The translations under genes and the position numbers were made by a program. Below, piece after piece: positions 60,600 to 64,000 of a stretch of 64,000 bases of DNA. The stretch comes from Gnetum montanum. Its lineage: Eukaryota; Streptophyta; Gnetopsida; Gnetales; Gnetaceae. How positions within the stretch are numbered: position 1 is the first letter of the stretch; each line of letters opens with the position of its first letter. The stretch covers positions 55,045 through 119,044 of the forward strand of contig MNCI01000001.1 of assembly GCA_015680685.1 (NCBI GenBank). Direction: 5' to 3'. The notes beneath the pieces were generated by a model. That model saw only the letters and a list, made by a program, of their open reading frames with translations. It did not search any database and was not told the origin of the DNA.

Positions 60600-60900
60600 G
60601 GGTTTTTCCAAAGGCCAGTGTATTTTCCACATCATCACCCACTTGTAGTTTTTGAAATTTTTTTGTTGGGTTTTTTACATAAACCCAATGTATTTTGTCT
60701 TACACCTAGTGTATTTTTCATAGGAGAAATACTAGAGTATTTTTTGAAAAAAAGATACAAATGTATTTTTTCAAGAATACCCCAACATATTTTCTACAAG
60801 GGAAAACCAACATACTTTTTGAAAACCCATGATATTTATTATTTTTAAAGCCTTGCATATTTCTTATGTACAAAAAATTACTAGCATATTTTCTTAGTGA
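60600..60900 (+). repeat. Degenerate tandem words (TGTATTTT / CATATTTT) in the G leader
   Basis: About nine variants of (CC)A(A/G)(T/C)(G/A)TATTTT are spaced 20-40 bp apart. This is probably an old, decayed minisatellite. Confidence 0.5.
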
Positions 60901-61029
60901 AGGTTGGGTGGGATGAACCCAATATAAAGACTAAAAGCCTGCTTGTAACATTTTCACACAAAAATTTTTCCTAGTAACGAGTTGTAGTGAAAGCCCTTGT
61001 TTTCTACATTTTGAAGTTCAAAAAATTCA

Positions 61030-61096
61030 AAATTGATTAATTAATCAATTTATACCAGTGTAGTGCACAACACTGCCACTACCACCTGCACTACAC
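61030..61096. other. Adjacent perfect palindrome and hairpin in the G leader
   Basis: 61030-61051 is a perfect 22-bp palindrome (AAATTGATTAA and its complement). Six bases later GTGTAGTGCA (61058-61067) pairs exactly with TGCACTACAC (61087-61096) across a 19-nt loop. Both lie about 150-215 nt before the gag ATG, where packaging or dimerisation signals of retroelements are found. Confidence 0.7.
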
Positions 61097-61246
61097 CTAT
61101 AGTTGTAGTTTTCACCACATTCTAGAGTTAAAACCATTTATACTCTAGGAAATTTCACATGTTGAAATTGTTAACTCAAAACCCAGATAAATACTTAGCC
61201 AATGCCCTTTCATAGATCAACCATATTGCCACTAAACTTTACATAC

Positions 61247-64000
61247 ATGGCCTCTAGCCAAGATGCAGCTCATGTCTATAACCCAAAAGACCCTGTGGTC
61301 ATAGAGTGAGGACATTCACTTAGATAGAGAGGCAAAAGCCTAGGTTTTTCCATCATCAATGAGGAATTCTATAATATCCTCTATTAAAATATACATGCTT
61401 TTTTACTAATACCTCATTTCAAATCTAATGCTATGCATTAGTTCAAAATCATGCACAGGGATGGCAAAGAATATATCCCATCATCTTATGACAAGATCCC
61501 TTTCACTTATTTTTAGGCTCAATTGCTCATACAACACATATATGTTGATAAGTTTAGTGAGGAAATTAGCTTTGATGAATACAAGTTGGAGAAAGATGAG
61601 TTCAAGGCCAAACTAGAGCCCAACACCTTTATCAGGAGCCTTTTCCAACATTCACCTCCTTTGACCATTACTCCTAGTTTTGCTTCTTCTACATCATCTA
61701 TGGGGTAGGTCCCTAAACCATCTTCTCATGTTCATCCTACCATGTTTGGGTCTATGCTTATTATTTTCATGCACCAAGCACAACACATGTCTCAATCAAA
61801 CTCCCTGTTCTCATCCATGTCCTTCGAAGCACAACCTTGTTAAACATGATTGATACCCATGGTGTTCACCAAGTTCCATCACTTCTCTATTTTGCTGGTC
61901 CCCTTAGTGGAACCCCATGTTACCTAAGCTTCTCATATCACATTCCCCCCTATTTTCCTCAAGTACTAGCACAAAATTCATTTTCATTATTTAACCACCC
62001 TACAACCATGATTACCCAACCTCTTGCATCCTTGCCATTACCCATTGCATGACCACAAGCCTCCCAACGTTTCTTGTAGCAATTTGTATAGGGCCTTCAA
62101 ATCACATAAGTGCCCCAAGACTTTGATTAGGCCTTCATGATGATCCATTACCTCACTGAAGAGCTACACAAGCTCAAGGTATCTACCCCTTAGATAGTCA
62201 CAATAATGGACTTCTACTAGGATGATTCTATTAGTTTGACTATCCCCCAGATCTCGCTTTGTTCAAGAACTACTGTCCCATAGTTTACCAAGTACAATGC
62301 TAAGGGTGATCCCAATGCACACCTCACTACCTTCTATTTTGAGTGCTTGTTGTTATAGGCCTGGCCTAAAACCATCATGTAAATATTTCCCATGTCTCTC
62401 ATTGGGAAAGCCTTAGACTTTTATTGTGCATTTCCTAGAGGATTAATTGCCTTATTAGAGAACTTAATTTTAAAATTCATGAATCATTTAATGTATATCT
62501 TGAAACTAGACATCATTCTTGACCATTTAATGAAAATCAAACAAGGGCCTTTTGAACCTATCCAAATATTTATCTAATGATGGAATGCTCTACTTAATGA
62601 GATTCCTAAGCCTATAGCTAAAATACATCTTCTGGTCATCTTTAAGAGGCTAGTGAACAACTTCATCAAGTCTAAACTATATTATTTAGATGAATTCCTC
62701 CTTAGCCAATATTTCTCAGAAATCAAGAACATAAAGGATGCTATTGAAGCCAACCATGACCTTGTCTATGTAGCATACAAGAACTAGCACATAAAGAAGG
62801 ATAAGGATAGGGGGAAGTAGAACATGTAGTCATGGCCAAGAAAAAAAAACTACCTAAGGATAAAAAACAAGTCAACCTAAGGTCCCTCCCACAATCAACC
62901 AACCTTTAACATCATGGATCTTTGCCTCAAATCACACAAGCCCTAACTTTGAGAGAAAAGATCTATCAATATACACCAAGTTATCTTTAAAATCATCTGA
63001 GCTCCTTGACCACTTGCTCAAGAGTGGTTGGATCTAACACAAGTAAATGATTGAGAATTATCACAAGAGGCATGATTGATTATGCAAAATTACTAAAGAT
63101 CCCTCTCTAGTAATCAAGGATAACCCACTGGTACCAAACTATTTCAAACATGACTAATTTTTCCACTATCATCAATTTTCGAGTCATGATACTAATTTGT
63201 AATCAGCCTTAAAGGATGACTTGCAAAAGATGATAGATAATGGAGAGTTAGTGCTAGATGCCTCCAACCTAGTTAGGTCCCAAAGCTAATCCATGTAGGT
63301 ATAGAGGGACTTGTTGAATGCAAAAAATAGGCCTTACATAATAGCAACATTCAATGTTAGCAATGGTACAAAACCTACCAAGGATCCATTTGTGAGTTGG
63401 GTACCTCCTCATGATCTTCAACTTCATCAGCTTCAAGGACTCTTTTTGTCATAAGTATAACATCACTAGCACCTCCCAAAGAATTTTTCATCATCAAAGT
63501 GCCCCCTCGAACTACTACTAAGCATACAACCCAAACTGACCAACATCCTCTTATGGTGGCTAATACAATAACTTCTTTGCAGTCCAATAACAAGAAATCA
63601 CCTACCAAGTAATGCAAGAATTTTTCAAAAAAGCATAAGATAAAAGAAAATAGGAAAATGAAGACTTTGAAAAAATTTAGCACATTGAAGCCCACACCCA
63701 TTTTAGCCATTTCCATGAGCTCCAATGTACAAAACACTTCAACTAGTCAGCTAAGGGAGGACCACAAGCAATAAGAGAAAGGGAAGGGGGCCAAACCACA
63801 TATCTTAAAGCACGATGTTTGAATCTTGGGTAAGATGAAGGAAGTCAAGGTAAAAAAAATGAAAAAACAATGACCAATGTCAATGACTTCTTCAACACCA
63901 TGGAATAGGTGAAGCTATCATCAAGATAAAAAACACTTTGTTAAACCTGTTTGACTTGGTGATGAACTTCTCTACTGACCATGAAGCCTTAGTGAGGTTG
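61247..64000 (+). pseudogene. Gag (and start of pol) of Ty3 element G, running off the window
   Basis: From ATG 61247 (MASSQDAAHVYNPKDP) the frame continues to about 61840, shifts once, then stays in one phase to the window end with TAG/TAA/TGA stops where Gln or Arg fits. Landmarks: YNAKGDPNAHLTTFYFEC (about 62295-62350), MSLIGKALDFYCAFPRG, IKQGPFEPIQIFI (62530-62575) and EIPKPIAK form the classic Ty3 Gag core. FFHYHQFSSHDTN..ALKDDLQKMIDNGEL (63165-63255) is the HxxxGHxT..C-like Gag C-terminus typical of Tat/Ogre-type elements. A Lys/Ser/Thr-rich linker follows, then DLVMNFSTDHEAL at the edge, perhaps entering the protease. Pol lies outside the window. Confidence 0.75.

Overview
This window looks like heterochromatic, gene-poor nuclear DNA from a plant with a very large genome. 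A gymnosperm, probably a conifer, fits best, but that is inference. The sequence is strongly AT-rich. No intact host gene was found, and almost everything recognisable is a decayed LTR retrotransposon or LINE, often one inserted into another. Long reading frames survive with few indels but carry many stops, most of them explained by C-to-T change (CAG to TAG, CAA to TAA, CGA to TGA). This is the footprint expected of old, heavily methylated repeats.

Layout, left to right. 1-560: minus-strand LTR-like end. 915-1733: broken HSP70 fragment, a GC-rich patch. 1734-5968: 3' part and 3' LTR of a plus-strand Ty1/copia element (C'). 5969-17647: element A, a large 5'-truncated Ty3 element of the Athila/Tat type with gag, protease, RT, RNase H and integrase, then a long spacer, an extra coiled-coil ORF ('aORF'), PPT and 3' LTR. 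17653-22500: minus-strand Ty3 element F, with its RT split by a solo LTR (S, 18070-19563, TSD GGTGG) and with a tandem duplication of leader plus gag. 22690-26835: small minus-strand LTR element H with two LTRs, a tRNA-iMet-type PBS and one unfamiliar ORF. 28408-37297: complete non-autonomous element B, a relative of A with gag and aORF but no pol. 38600-40470: minus-strand LINE 3' half. 42535-54716: nested copia elements on the minus strand. Element D (45817-52054, TSD CTTCT) sits inside the gag region of element E, and a C-family LTR lies at 42535-43657. 54745-56250: LINE endonuclease and ORF1 remnants. 56690-59190: unidentified minus-strand ORF. 59400-64000: promoter, leader and gag of a plus-strand Ty3 element G that runs off the window.

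The most interesting pattern is shared by A and B. Between pol (or gag, in B) and the 3' LTR, each has (i) a TATA-containing block resembling its own LTR promoter, (ii) a splice-donor-like site, and (iii) an acceptor-like GATTACAG or GATTATAG placed directly before the ATG of the aORF. The predicted introns are about 301 and 302 nt. The aORFs are homologous: an N-terminal domain resembling the 'putative plant transposon protein' family, then a long coiled coil, then a conserved CPWDI tail. B keeps gag and aORF but has lost pol, so it would need enzymes in trans, perhaps from an A-like partner. I infer a retrotransposon lineage with a separately transcribed, spliced accessory gene.

Two single-N positions (85 and 35799) are flanked by direct repeats of 41 bp and 186 bp. 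They look like unmerged contig overlaps, not biology. All coordinates of decayed elements are approximate to a few bases unless a TSD or LTR terminus is given. Family assignments were made by eye from motifs, without database searches.
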